Part shown: piece by piece, positions 8,333 through 17,326 of the stretch | How positions within the stretch are numbered: position 1 is the stretch's first letter | Layout: each line of letters opens with the position of its first letter | Origin: Euryarchaeota archaeon UBA58 | GTDB lineage: Archaea; Thermoplasmatota; Poseidoniia; Poseidoniales; Thalassarchaeaceae | Assembly (NCBI GenBank): GCA_002498525.1 | Contig: DAHR01000008.1 | Span: 20,280-84,279 of the forward strand | Direction: 5' to 3' | DNA length: 64,000 nt | Translations under genes and position numbers: made by a program | Notes under the pieces: model-generated | The model's database searches: none | The model's input: only the letters and a program-made list of their open reading frames with translations | What the model was told of the DNA's origin: nothing

Positions 8333-9222
8333 TCACTGACCGAGCCGAAGAGAGTTACAGCGAGGATGCCGGCGACGACCGCGACGACACCGAGCATCTG
8401 CTGGGATGATGGTTCTTCGGCCAGAATGAGGATTCCCCAGATGAAGGAAAGAGTAGGTTGCAAGAGAATCGCGAAGGAGGTCAGGCTACCTGGCAGGCGG
8501 GGCAGGGCATGGGCGATGGCAATCCAACCCAAGACCTGAGCGAGGAGGGCGAGGAGTAGAATCCAAGCGTGGCCGGGCCAAGTCGGAACCATCTCGAAAT
8601 TGCCTGAACCGAAGCTCAGTAGAAACAACGAGGCTGTGGCGCCTAAGGTGGCGTCGAACTGCAGGCTCGGCGCAGGAGCGAGTTCTCTGTTGGCGTAGCG
8701 GAAGAGGAGGAGGAAGCTCGAATAAGCGAAGGCGCCGATGATGCTCAGAATCACACCTAATCTCGGATCCACGCCGTAAGCGGATTCGTCGCCCACTCCA
8801 GACATCAGATAGACGCCGAATAGAACGATTGGGATTGAGGCGAAAATCGCCTTGTTCGGCCTTTCCTTGAACAGCAGCCACGACATCAGAGTTACGATGA
8901 TGACCTGTGAATTGGCGATCAATGTCGATAACCCAGCGCCGATCATATCTATCGCATAATGGTAGGCGAACATGTCGGGGCCCAGAATTACTCCGGCTCC
9001 CACCGCAATCCAACGAGTCCGTCTGCCACGGTTGTCAGCGCCGCGAACTCTCCAAGCAATCACCGCGAGGAAGGGCAGAGCGTAGAGCATTCGAAAGAAG
9101 GCGGCCGAACCGGCCTCTACGCCGGAAAGTGAGTAGATTATCGGAGAGAATGAGATTGCGACCGCACCGGCGAGCGCAATCGCCATATTCCGGCGATCGT
9201 CCTCGAGGGACAATCGCTTCAC
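8317..9222 (-). CDS. EamA (drug/metabolite transporter family) permease
   Basis: An integral membrane protein of about 300 residues with ten predicted transmembrane helices arranged as two EamA repeats. Recognisable pieces are the first-repeat segment around FFRMLYALPFLAVIAWR, the loop after helix four (LIANSQVIIVTLMSWLLFKERP) and the matching second-repeat end (LLQPTLSFIWGILILAEEPS). Members export amino acids or other small metabolites; the substrate cannot be read from sequence. GTG 9222 begins two bases after the glutaredoxin stop codon. ATG 9186 is an alternative. The gene is the last of a minus-strand run with bolA and grx. Confidence 0.82.
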   Translation of the reverse strand: MKRLSLEDDRRNMAIALAGAVAISFSPIIYSLSGVEAGSAAFFRMLYALPFLAVIAWRVRGADNRGRRTRWIAVGAGVILGPDMFAYHYAIDMIGAGLSTLIANSQVIIVTLMSWLLFKERPNKAIFASIPIVLFGVYLMSGVGDESAYGVDPRLGVILSIIGAFAYSSFLLLFRYANRELAPAPSLQFDATLGATASLFLLSFGSGNFEMVPTWPGHAWILLLALLAQVLGWIAIAHALPRLPGSLTSFAILLQPTLSFIWGILILAEEPSSQQMLGVVAVVAGILAVTLFGSVSDQTST

Positions 9223-9223
9223 C

Positions 9224-9556
9224 TCACTCGGATGAGGCTTCACCGTCGGCGAGCATCTGCTGAAGCTCGCCGGATTCAAACATCTCGAGAGCGATGTCAG
9301 AGCCGCCAATCAGCTCGCCGAGGATATAGATCTGAGGCATTGTCGGGAAGTCCGCCCACTCACAGACGGACGGAATCGCACGAGGGTCGGCGAGGATGTT
9401 GACGCTGGTGTATGGCTCCTCTAGTTGCTGCAATACCTGTGCCGCGCGATTGCTGAAACCGCAGAGCGGCTCCTGTGGTGTGCCTTTCATGAAAAGCACA
9501 ATTCGGTGTTCGTTGACGAGGCTCTGTAATTCATCTGGTGTCCAATCAAAACTCAT
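9224..9556 (-). CDS. grxD: Monothiol glutaredoxin, Grx4/GrxD type
   Basis: A 110-residue single-domain glutaredoxin with the monothiol active site CGFS at residues 32-35, the family strand VLFMKGTPQEP before it, and the glutathione-binding blocks WADFPTMPQIYILGELIGGSD after it. CGFS glutaredoxins carry and transfer [2Fe-2S] clusters and form heterocomplexes with BolA. ATG 9556 is chosen because it follows an AAGGAGTGAG ribosome-binding site and gives the family's N-terminus; the frame stays open further upstream but would run into bolA. The bolA gene ends 5 bases upstream, so the two should be co-expressed. Confidence 0.92.
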   Translation of the reverse strand: MSFDWTPDELQSLVNEHRIVLFMKGTPQEPLCGFSNRAAQVLQQLEEPYTSVNILADPRAIPSVCEWADFPTMPQIYILGELIGGSDIALEMFESGELQQMLADGEASSE

Positions 9557-9561
9557 TATTC

Positions 9562-9888
9562 TCACTCCTTCTCGGGTCTGCGAATGTGTACGCCGAAGAA
9601 CTCGGTCTCCTCCTCGGCATGCGGATCGAAGGCTGTTGCGCCGCTCGACTCCGCCTGCTCCGGAGTCATGCACTTGAGGTCCAGTGCATGGACGATATTC
9701 TGGGCGATGAAGGGTTTGAAGTGGCTGAGTATCGGCCGTTGCCGCTGCAATGGCCGCAAGCCCTCGTAACCCTCTGAGATTACTCGAACGTGGAAATGGT
9801 CGCCACTACCATGCAGATCGGTCGCCTCGATCCGGGCTTCACCTACGACCTTGGCGACCTCGTCGACCACCCACTGTTCTGTGACCAT
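9562..9888 (-). CDS. bolA: BolA family protein
   Basis: A 108-residue protein with the BolA class II KH-like fold pattern: an N-terminal helix, the strand IEATDLHGSGDHFHVRVIS (the D-x-x-G-x-G-x-H-F core), a central R-R-like block (GLRPLQRQRPILSHF) and the helix NIVHALDLKCMTPEQA. BolA proteins bind CGFS glutaredoxins and take part in Fe-S cluster handling. Here the gene lies directly upstream of a CGFS glutaredoxin on the same strand, which supports the assignment. The C-terminal tail of about 25 residues (AEEETEFFGVHIRRPEKE) is an addition to the core fold. Confidence 0.88.
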   Translation of the reverse strand: MVTEQWVVDEVAKVVGEARIEATDLHGSGDHFHVRVISEGYEGLRPLQRQRPILSHFKPFIAQNIVHALDLKCMTPEQAESSGATAFDPHAEEETEFFGVHIRRPEKE

Positions 9889-9974
9889 TCGCTAACGACC
9901 CCGGGCTCGACCAATTTGAATGCTCGCGCGCGCATTGTGAACGAGATTCATGCAAACTCTCTGAGTTTGTGGTC

Positions 9975-10655
9975 TCAATTTCCCAATGCAGCGTCGATCG
10001 CTGCCTTGTTGCTGGCGATGCTGGCGCGCTCGTTGATGAGGCCACTGCCGACCACCGCGATGTCGATTCCCCACTCCGCCACCTGCGCAGCGTTGTGGTC
10101 TTTGATGCCACCATCGATCATCAATTTCGTCGCCCGACCGCCCGAAGCGATCTGTGCGTCGATGGCGGCGCGAAATTCTCTGACTTTGGCTTCAACCTCG
10201 GGCATGAACGACTGGCCGCCCTTGCCAGGGACCACCGACATCACCAGCACGAGGTCGAGATCGGCCAACATCGGCAGCACAGCATCTGCTGAGGTTGCGG
10301 GATTCAGAACCGCTCCTGCTTGACAGCCGGCGCCATGAAGCGCTGCGATGAGCGCCGGAAAATCGTCGACGGCTTCGACGTGGGCGATTACAAGGTCAAC
10401 CCCCGCGTCGACGTACTGCGACCAAGTCTCTTCGGCATTAGTGACCATCAGATGACAATCGATGAAGATCTCCGGCCCAAGCCTATCGCGAACAGAACGA
10501 ATCAAGGCAGGGCCGAAAGTAATCGTCCGATTGATCACCCAATTTCCATCCATGACATCGAGATGTATCCACTCGATGCCAGCATCAATCGCTTCATCGA
10601 GGGTCTCACCGAGCCTCGTGTAGTCGGCGGTCAAGATGCTCGGTGTAACCTCCAT
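9975..10655 (-). CDS. rpe: Ribulose-phosphate 3-epimerase
   Basis: Interconverts ribulose 5-phosphate and xylulose 5-phosphate. The 226-residue protein is a complete TIM barrel: N-terminal TPSILTADYTRLGE, then WIHLDVMDGNWV with the catalytic Asp and metal ligand, DCHLMVTNAEE with the metal histidine, VIAHVEAVDD, the loop MSVVPGKGGQSFMP, and LMIDGGIKDHN with the second catalytic Asp, ending with AVVGSGLI that binds phosphate. ATG 10655 is used; an in-frame TTG at 10679 would add eight residues not typical of the family. It is divergent from the thioredoxin gene. The 86 bases between it and bolA hold nothing I can identify. Confidence 0.93.
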   Translation of the reverse strand: MEVTPSILTADYTRLGETLDEAIDAGIEWIHLDVMDGNWVINRTITFGPALIRSVRDRLGPEIFIDCHLMVTNAEETWSQYVDAGVDLVIAHVEAVDDFPALIAALHGAGCQAGAVLNPATSADAVLPMLADLDLVLVMSVVPGKGGQSFMPEVEAKVREFRAAIDAQIASGGRATKLMIDGGIKDHNAAQVAEWGIDIAVVGSGLINERASIASNKAAIDAALGN

Positions 10656-10792
10656 CGCCAACCCCTCAAGCTGAGCCAAGGAGAGTCGGTTCTCAAGCCT
10701 ATGCCCACAACTGAGCAGGAATCGTTTCGCTCACGGCCGAGTAATCAAATTGATAGGACGCCCTCGCAGGCGTGGTGTCCGAGGGTGATTGA

Positions 10793-11110
10793 ATGGGCAG
10801 AGTGATTGAGGCAGGCGACGCGGATTTTGACGCGGTGACACAAAGTGAGGAATGGGTTCTGGTGGACTTCTGGGCGCCTTGGTGCGGCCCTTGCAAAATG
10901 ATAGCGCCGGTTCTCGAACAGATTGCTGGCGAGCGTGAAATGACCATCGCCAAAGTCAACACCGACATCAACCAACTCTCTGCTGGAAAATACGGCATCC
11001 GCGGAATTCCCGCCCTGCTTCTGTTCCACAATGGCAGTTTGGTCGATCAGATGTCTGGTGCGATGCCGAAACCCGGCTTCGACGACTGGTTGAATCGCCA
11101 CATGCAATAA
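10793..11110 (+). CDS. trxA: Thioredoxin
   Basis: A 105-residue single-domain thioredoxin with the active site WCGPC at residues 30-34, preceded by VLVDFWAP, and the cis-proline loop IRGIPALLLF. It reduces protein disulfides in the cytoplasm. The frame is complete with no extension. It stands alone on the plus strand, divergent from rpe and followed by a dispersed inverted-repeat element. The leader contains a small hairpin (ACGCC...GGCGT near 10757-10772) of unknown meaning. Confidence 0.95.
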   Translation: MGRVIEAGDADFDAVTQSEEWVLVDFWAPWCGPCKMIAPVLEQIAGEREMTIAKVNTDINQLSAGKYGIRGIPALLLFHNGSLVDQMSGAMPKPGFDDWLNRHMQ

Positions 11111-11159
11111 TTCGCTGAATAATTGAAATCCGTTGCATGCCGACTGTTGCATTCCCGTG

Positions 11160-11284
11160 AAAACCACAGAGAACAGAGAGGCGCGGATATTCACTCTCCG
11201 GATATTGGTAAAGCGCATACGCAGCCCGCCCAGCCATCGACAACAAAATCCTCTCTGTGTTCTCTGTGCCCCTGTGGTTGATTC
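11160..11284. repeat. Intergenic inverted-repeat element, copy A
   Basis: The left arm (about 11162-11185, AACCACAGAGAACAGAGAGG) is nearly the reverse complement of the right arm (about 11249-11281, read on the minus strand as AACCACAGGGGCACAGAGAA). A spacer of about 65 bases lies between the arms. Read as protein the right arm gives the NHRGTENTE-type string that appears as a spurious peptide in many genomes. Two related copies are at 19782 and 41212, all in intergenic positions. Confidence 0.75.
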
Positions 11285-11302
11285 TCAAAAAATCGGAGAG
11301 GT

Positions 11303-12850
11303 TCACAGGCTTTCGCGGAGTTTTCGGGCGCGCTCTTCGAGCGGCGCACCGACCTCTCTGAGTAGTCTCGAGCGAAGCGCTTCGTGCAACCACATTCCAT
11401 CTTCGAGTTCGAGCATCAAGCCTCGGGTCAACAGGTCTTCTGGTGGAGCGCCGTCGTAATTGGCGGCTTTGGCCAATTTTTCCCATGGAACTGGCCGATC
11501 CGCGACGGCGAGAAGTGCTAGTAATTCGTGCCGGTCCTCGGGCAGCACATCGAGGATCTCCTCGTCCAAGAAGCGCAGCCAATCGTCGTGCAGTGTCTTG
11601 CCGTAGAGTTCGAGGAGTTCAACCGCCAAGGGGTGACCTCCAGTGGCGCGGTGAATCTCCTCGGCAGGAGCTTCTGATGGCAGTTGGATGGTCGAGAGCC
11701 ACTCGGCCACCTCCTCGAGCGATAGCCCTGTGAGGCTCAATTCCACTACCCGCCCGCGTGTGTGAACGTCTCTGCGGTCATAGAATGCGAGGTTTGTGCG
11801 AGAAACCAGCAGGAGGCGGAGCGAGGTTGCTTCGGCGACCTGAAGAAGTGCCCCGAAGAGGTGATTTCCTTCGGTGCCGATATTGTGCACGTCATCGAGG
11901 ATGACGAGATTCGATTCCTCCGCTTCGCCGCAATGTCCCTCCTCATCGAGCAGGTGTGCGATCAGGCGACGGCGGTAGAGGTCGATGTCGAGGCGCGCAC
12001 CGGGCTTCAGCGGCAGGGCCTCGAGAACATTGTATGGGTCATCGCCATCAGTATCAGAACTGATGCCAAGGCGATGCAGCAGACTGGTTGCGATGCCCAG
12101 AGGACTATCCCAAGGTTGGCATGGATAATACATCACTGCGAGGTTGGGGGAGGAATCCAGATTATGGTCGAGCCAGTGACTCACAAGGGTTGTTTTGCCA
12201 CAACCCGCGATGCCCGAAACCACTGCCATCGCTGCCCTTCCAGCAAACCACTCATCGAGGATTTCGACCTCATTCTCGCGCCCATGAACGGTGCGTGTCT
12301 CAGGCGGGCGCGTGTGATAGGTCGAATGAGCCCCAGCGAGCAATTTCAGCGAGCCGGGCTTCGACTTCTCCTCCACCTCGCTGCGAACGATCGCCCCGAA
12401 ACGGATGTCCCCAAAATTCAGCACAGCCTCGTGTTGAGCATGCATCAGCACCTGTAGCAGAGTCAGACCAGTCTCTAATTGCTCACCAGCAGAATCGGCG
12501 CGAACCTCGAGCAATTCTCCATCTCGCGCGCGAAGCAGAACCTTGGTTTCGCGTAAAGCCTGTAATCGCCGGCCGATCTCCTCGCGACCATCATCGGTCA
12601 ATTGCCAGGTCTTCTGCCGACGCTCCTCGCCACGAACCACCCGAGTGTGTTCACTGACCAATCCGTTCAATGCGAAATCGCGCATCGTGCGAGAAACATT
12701 GGGAGGATGCAGAGCACAGATTTCAGCAATACCGGGTCGAGTCACCTCGCGACTCACCAGATAGTGATCCGCCTGGTGGTCCTGCTCCCACAGATGCAAC
12801 AAGATTCGGTCTGCAACGGCGATGCTGACCTTGGTCGAGGGAGCAGCCAT
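11303..12850 (-). CDS. STAND-type NTPase regulator with N-terminal winged helix
   Basis: A 515-residue protein starting at ATG 12850, which follows GGAGGAGTGAGCGA. Residues about 8-100 form a winged-helix domain (RPGIAEICALHPPNVSRTMRDF, where the recognition helix should lie). After a linker the motif HGRENEVEIL marks the entry to a STAND NTPase; Walker A is SGIAGCGKTT (about residues 211-220) and Walker B is LVILDDVHN. The C-terminal half is helical with a second winged helix near LAVADRPVPWEKLA. Relatives are signal-responsive ATPases that activate transcription or other outputs on ligand binding. It has none of the long sensor repeats common in large STAND proteins. The stop of the S15 gene is 4 bases upstream, so they form a pair. 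Confidence 0.8.
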   Translation of the reverse strand: MAAPSTKVSIAVADRILLHLWEQDHQADHYLVSREVTRPGIAEICALHPPNVSRTMRDFALNGLVSEHTRVVRGEERRQKTWQLTDDGREEIGRRLQALRETKVLLRARDGELLEVRADSAGEQLETGLTLLQVLMHAQHEAVLNFGDIRFGAIVRSEVEEKSKPGSLKLLAGAHSTYHTRPPETRTVHGRENEVEILDEWFAGRAAMAVVSGIAGCGKTTLVSHWLDHNLDSSPNLAVMYYPCQPWDSPLGIATSLLHRLGISSDTDGDDPYNVLEALPLKPGARLDIDLYRRRLIAHLLDEEGHCGEAEESNLVILDDVHNIGTEGNHLFGALLQVAEATSLRLLLVSRTNLAFYDRRDVHTRGRVVELSLTGLSLEEVAEWLSTIQLPSEAPAEEIHRATGGHPLAVELLELYGKTLHDDWLRFLDEEILDVLPEDRHELLALLAVADRPVPWEKLAKAANYDGAPPEDLLTRGLMLELEDGMWLHEALRSRLLREVGAPLEERARKLRESL

Positions 12851-12854
12851 TCGC

Positions 12855-14705
12855 TCACTCCTCCGTCGCGCACTGTGGATATGGGTCGGCATTCATCGGA
12901 GGCATGAACAGATCTTCGCAAGTCCTCTCAACCAATGAGAGGCTAAGCACACTGCTCGCCCCAAGCCCCACTGTCACCGACTGCATAGAGACCGGACTGG
13001 GAATGTAATCCTCACCGGTTTGAGTGATGATCAGATGAATCCCATCGCCAGCAGGAATCAGCACATCCATCCCGAAGAACTCCATCTTGGCATTGACAGT
13101 CTCACCCGGTGCCAACACCTCACCCTCTTTGCCACCAGCGTGGAATCGCAGGTCCATCACCGCATGACCGAGATGCATTCCAGTGCTCGCTTGAACCATC
13201 TCGACAAACAGATGTCCACTGGTCGAAAAGGCAGACACAGTCGCATCGACGTGGAAGGTCGGATTGCCAACAATCCTCGTCTCCCCCTCGAAGAAAGGAC
13301 ACTCGATGCGCAATTCCGAACTCACAGTGATAGTCTCACCACCCCCGATGATGGAACACTCATCCATTCCGAATCGAAGCCAATTCTGATCATCCGGTGG
13401 ATAGGTGGCTTCGACCCGCCAGCCGCCCATGTTATCCTGAATCTCAGCGATCAAGCGCGGCTGCGGACCCTCCTCTTTCAGATAGAAATCGAACCATTCC
13501 AGCAGATCATCAGCCCAATCCCAGCGCAAAGTGAATGGGAATGCTTCGCCCCCACGACCGCTGCTGAGACCCTGATGACCACTCAAACGGTCGGGGTAAT
13601 CATGCCCCCATTGACCATACAATCCCTTGACATCGAGACCGTTTCGTTGGAGAATCTGATGGGTTGGGAAGGCCATGTGAGGGTCGACGTTCCAGTCCTG
13701 CATGCCGTGAATGATGTAGACAGAGCCGTGGTAATTCTGCAGAGTTCGGGCCAGAAAACTGCGCTCCTCCCAGTAATCGGAGCCAATCCAAGCCAGATTA
13801 TCGCCGGTCAGATATGCACCAACACCCGCGTAGTACCCCTCCAGATAACCCTCACACGCGTTCTGCGGATCCTCAGAATCGCCGTCTAGGCCGAAGCTGC
13901 CGTAGACGCCGTTGTGCATTATGGCGCCGCGTGCTTCCATGCTGCCGTTGCGCCACATCAGGTCGTGGACTCCGATCAGTCCCGACATCGGCACGATGGT
14001 CTTGAGATACTCTGAGCCCATCGCTGCCGCCTCCCAAGGTGTAGAGCCGTCGTATGATTTTCCGATGATGCCGACGGCTCCATTGGAGAATTGGGCCGAG
14101 CCGAGGAATTCGATCGCAGCGTGGATTCCTTCCTGCTCGTCGAGGCCCATCAAGTCCATGCAGTGGTTCGACTCACCGGTACCGAAAACGCTGACTTGGG
14201 CGATGCCGTAGCCGTGTGGAACATAATTCTCGATGAGGAAGCGCCCAAGGCGGTTCGCTGGTGTCAGGGCATCGACATCACCGTCGCCGTAGTAAGGGCC
14301 GATTTCGGCGATGATTGGAACTCTGCATTCTTCTGCGACTTCGCCGGCGTCGAAATCACAGCCTTCAATCAACGGCAGCCAGAGTCCGAGATGCACTTCT
14401 GCGTCACCCGTGGCGCCCGCTCCGCCGTCGGTCAGAGTGATTGCAGGGACTGAGATGTAGAGCGAGCGCACCTCATCGATTCCGTATGAGCCATTGATTG
14501 AGACTCGACTGAAGATGTCGTCGGCCCGGTAGGTCAGATCCGAGCGCTCTTCGACCGGTCGAAGCCAATGCTCGGATTCGTCGGGACCCCCGCTCAGTGC
14601 CCCACTTCCGAAGCAGCCGGCAAGTGTGGGGGCGAGGAAGAGCAGCACCAGAAGGGCGCTCATGTGGCGGTTGTTCACGCGCTTTGCGCGTGCTGAATCA
14701 CACAT
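12855..14705 (-). CDS. Secreted lipoprotein hydrolase, peptidase S15 / CocE-like
   Basis: About 616 residues. A signal peptide with basic n-region and hydrophobic core ends in the lipobox LAGC (cysteine about residue 31), so it should be lipid-anchored outside the cell. The alpha/beta-hydrolase core has the S15 nucleophile block GIIGKSYDGST (Ser about 217), the acid block IHGMQDWNVDP and the histidine block YGQWGHDYP. The C-terminal third is the beta-sandwich typical of X-Pro dipeptidyl-peptidases and CocE esterases. Substrate may be proline-containing peptides or esters. The start is ATG 14705; GTG 14717 and ATG 14663 are alternatives. It overlaps no neighbour and is followed after 4 bases by the STAND gene. 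Confidence 0.87.
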   Translation of the reverse strand: MCDSARAKRVNNRHMSALLVLLFLAPTLAGCFGSGALSGGPDESEHWLRPVEERSDLTYRADDIFSRVSINGSYGIDEVRSLYISVPAITLTDGGAGATGDAEVHLGLWLPLIEGCDFDAGEVAEECRVPIIAEIGPYYGDGDVDALTPANRLGRFLIENYVPHGYGIAQVSVFGTGESNHCMDLMGLDEQEGIHAAIEFLGSAQFSNGAVGIIGKSYDGSTPWEAAAMGSEYLKTIVPMSGLIGVHDLMWRNGSMEARGAIMHNGVYGSFGLDGDSEDPQNACEGYLEGYYAGVGAYLTGDNLAWIGSDYWEERSFLARTLQNYHGSVYIIHGMQDWNVDPHMAFPTHQILQRNGLDVKGLYGQWGHDYPDRLSGHQGLSSGRGGEAFPFTLRWDWADDLLEWFDFYLKEEGPQPRLIAEIQDNMGGWRVEATYPPDDQNWLRFGMDECSIIGGGETITVSSELRIECPFFEGETRIVGNPTFHVDATVSAFSTSGHLFVEMVQASTGMHLGHAVMDLRFHAGGKEGEVLAPGETVNAKMEFFGMDVLIPAGDGIHLIITQTGEDYIPSPVSMQSVTVGLGASSVLSLSLVERTCEDLFMPPMNADPYPQCATEE

Positions 14706-14761
14706 GATGCTTCTCACTCAGAGTATCAGGGCTAGGAGTCGATTCGCTTGTTCAGGGCGAG

Positions 14762-15520
14762 TCACAACCGTTTGAAGAAATCTAGCAGGATTCGGTTGAA
14801 TTCCTCCGGTTGCTGCACAGGTGCAGCGTGCCGCGCGCCCTCAATGACCTCAATCTGAACGCCAGCAATCTCAGCCAAGAGCGGCTCGGTGACGAGCGAG
14901 GGTGAGTAAGCTTCTGTACCGGTTATCACCAGAGTCGGAATAGAAATCTCGTCCAAGCGGGCAAGAACCGACCAGCCGATCAGAGCCTTAGTGGCTGCCG
15001 TGTAGGCGCGCTTGTCGTTCTTCGCCCAAGCCTCTGCCATGCGTTCTCGTAACTCAATTTCATCATCTTCGGGAAACACTTTGCCAGCGATGAAGGCGCC
15101 CATCCGCTTCATCCCGAGAATCCTCAAGATTGCCATACGCAACCACAGGCCTCGCCGTTGCTCGAATGTTCTGATGGTGACTTCAGGTGCTGAATTGACC
15201 ACAGTCAAACTGCGCACCTGTTCGGGATGGTCGAGCGCCAATTGCAGACCGATCATCCCACCAAGAGAAATCCCAACGACATGCATCGGGCCGCGACCGA
15301 GCGCCGAAATCAACTCGGAGACGTCTTCGGTGAGCATCTCCATCGAGTATGGTCCAGCGGCTTTGGCTGAGTCGCCGTGTCCGCGCAAGTCGCAGCAGAT
15401 GACCTCGTGGTCCGCCGAAAAATCATCCATCTGCAAATACCAATCAGCAATGCTCGAGCCAAGCCCATGAATCAGCAGAACCGGCGTGCCGGAACCGACC
15501 GAAGTGTGATTGAGTTCCAC
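14762..15520 (-). CDS. Alpha/beta-fold hydrolase
   Basis: A 252-residue single-domain hydrolase. Visible elements are the oxyanion strand VLLIHGLGSSIADW, CDLRGHGDSA, the nucleophile elbow VVGISLGGM (Ser about 94) and the final histidine GARHAAPVQQPEEF. Where most relatives have the acid as Asp in a G-x-D/x-D pattern, this one reads ITGTEAYSPS, so the acid is probably Glu. The specific reaction is unknown. Its start overlaps the end of the upstream Asp-box protein gene by 49 bases, which implies coupled expression. It is 45 bases upstream of the S15 lipoprotein gene on the same strand. Confidence 0.83.
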   Translation of the reverse strand: MELNHTSVGSGTPVLLIHGLGSSIADWYLQMDDFSADHEVICCDLRGHGDSAKAAGPYSMEMLTEDVSELISALGRGPMHVVGISLGGMIGLQLALDHPEQVRSLTVVNSAPEVTIRTFEQRRGLWLRMAILRILGMKRMGAFIAGKVFPEDDEIELRERMAEAWAKNDKRAYTAATKALIGWSVLARLDEISIPTLVITGTEAYSPSLVTEPLLAEIAGVQIEVIEGARHAAPVQQPEEFNRILLDFFKRL

Positions 15521-17250
15521 GTTTGGACTGCGGGAGATGAGCAGAAAAGGCTTCGTTCTGAGTCAGTCACTGCGAATCCATCACTGGCGAATGTTGAATC
15601 GACGGCTCCGTCGATTGCGAAGTCCGATTCGACATCGAAAATCCCTGAGATATTCACACTGACGAATTTGATGTAGCGCTGTTCCTCCTCATCCTCGAAA
15701 GGATGCAATCCGATATTCTGCTGGTAGGCAATGCCGAGACGGCTGCCATCAGCACTGATCACCGTCTCGAAGAAATCGTGCAGAGCATGGGTATCACCAT
15801 TCGATTCCTCGTAGGAGGTGACGGTGTGGAGCGGAGCAGGGTCAGCAATCGAGAAGTCCCAGGAATCGTTGGCCTGTGGTGCCAGCAATGCGCCCGCGTA
15901 GAGGAACCATTCCTTGCCCGCAGTATAGCCATCTTCGCTGCCATTCTGGTCAAAATCAAGACCGTAAAACGCAACTGAAATCACATCATTATCTGAAATC
16001 GAGACGAAGGGATACATGTTCATTCCGCGCTCGAAGGGCGTGATCTCCCACTCCGACCAATTGATGCCACGGTCGTAAGAAAGCGCGATTCTCATGTCCC
16101 AAGGGCCGGTTCCACCATCTGGACAATCGGCCCAAATCACCGCCACCGTGCCGACTTCGTTGGTTTCGATGACGGGGTAGCCTTCCGGACAGTTTCCGTT
16201 ACGAGGCCCGACGCTGACCGGCTCTTGCCAAGTGCCGTCCGAAGGGCTCGGTCCCGTGCCGCGACCGTAATCATCGCTGATTCGCACTATGACATTGCCA
16301 CTGCCGCCGTCCGAACTCTCCTGGGCGACGTAGACGTAGGTTCCGTCTGCTTCGGCGGCGATCGTCGACCAACCGCCAGGCATCGCGTAACATTGGCTGA
16401 AGGAGTCGCCGCCGTTCTCAGAGTGATAATACCAGTAACGTCCGACATCGCCACTGCATTCGGGTGGGCTGGCGCCCGAGTTGCCAAGGTAGTGGATGAT
16501 GCCATCACCCTGAGCTGCGACCCAAGGTCTGTCGTCCGCGGCCATTGTGTTCATCCGGTCGCAGATTCCGCCCTCGTAGGTATTGCCACCGTCGAGGAAT
16601 TTGTGCCACCAATTGTCTTCTAATGTCGTGTCAAGATAGTAGACAACATCCTCGCCGTCGACGGCGATATCACCCTCATCACCCAGACATTCCGAGCCGC
16701 CGGCGAGATAATTCGCCATCAGATGATTTCCGGGAGTCGGTTCGAAATTGTCACCAGCCCCCCAGGTCAGCCCACCGTCGTTGGACTTCCACAACCAACT
16801 CGCCCAGTAATCCCAAGTTGTCTCTTCGCCCTCCTCGCAGGCGTACCAGAAATCGAATGGCCCCCCAAGGATTGGCCCGAGCGGAGTCCCCGTGCCACCC
16901 CAACGCAGGTCCTTATGAGCCGTGATGAAGAGGTTGCCCGCACTATCCATCGCGAGACTCGGCTCGTAACCGATTGCAAACTCTGGCGAGTCTTGTCCGT
17001 TGCCCTCGTCGATGCACTCTTCGGCGCGCGGCATGAATACGGCTTCGTTGAATGAGAGGTCGAGCACATTGCTCGAAGAGCTCGACTCGTCGAATACGAG
17101 ACTCGCACCTAGAGAAAACAGCGTCGCTACGACGACGATTGCCGCAACCCCGATCGCCAAAGTCCCAGGAATAACCAATCGATGATCGAATCCACGCTCC
17201 TCGATCTCGTCGACGAGATTATCCCAAACATCCTCTATCGCTTCGCGCAT
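15472..17250 (-). CDS. Membrane-anchored Asp-box (sialidase-like) beta-propeller protein
   Basis: A 592-residue protein with a short cytoplasmic N-terminus, a transmembrane helix (about residues 27-52, LAIGVAAIVVVATLFSL) and a large outer domain. Asp-box motifs of the sialidase/BNR type are visible: SNDGGLTWG, SENGGDSFS and SYDRGINWS. These form a six-bladed propeller in known members. I do not see the arginine triad of true sialidases clearly enough to claim that activity. Paired cysteines in the outer domain suggest disulfides. With the two hydrolases downstream it makes a surface-degradation gene group. Confidence 0.72.
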   Translation of the reverse strand: MREAIEDVWDNLVDEIEERGFDHRLVIPGTLAIGVAAIVVVATLFSLGASLVFDESSSSSNVLDLSFNEAVFMPRAEECIDEGNGQDSPEFAIGYEPSLAMDSAGNLFITAHKDLRWGGTGTPLGPILGGPFDFWYACEEGEETTWDYWASWLWKSNDGGLTWGAGDNFEPTPGNHLMANYLAGGSECLGDEGDIAVDGEDVVYYLDTTLEDNWWHKFLDGGNTYEGGICDRMNTMAADDRPWVAAQGDGIIHYLGNSGASPPECSGDVGRYWYYHSENGGDSFSQCYAMPGGWSTIAAEADGTYVYVAQESSDGGSGNVIVRISDDYGRGTGPSPSDGTWQEPVSVGPRNGNCPEGYPVIETNEVGTVAVIWADCPDGGTGPWDMRIALSYDRGINWSEWEITPFERGMNMYPFVSISDNDVISVAFYGLDFDQNGSEDGYTAGKEWFLYAGALLAPQANDSWDFSIADPAPLHTVTSYEESNGDTHALHDFFETVISADGSRLGIAYQQNIGLHPFEDEEEQRYIKFVSVNISGIFDVESDFAIDGAVDSTFASDGFAVTDSERSLFCSSPAVQTWNSITLRSVPARRFC

Positions 17251-17326
17251 CGACCCTGTCTGGCAGGGGCCTGTTGAAAGGGATTCGCAGATGAGTTGAT
17301 GAGCGCCGGCTTAGGGATTGCCCTTG

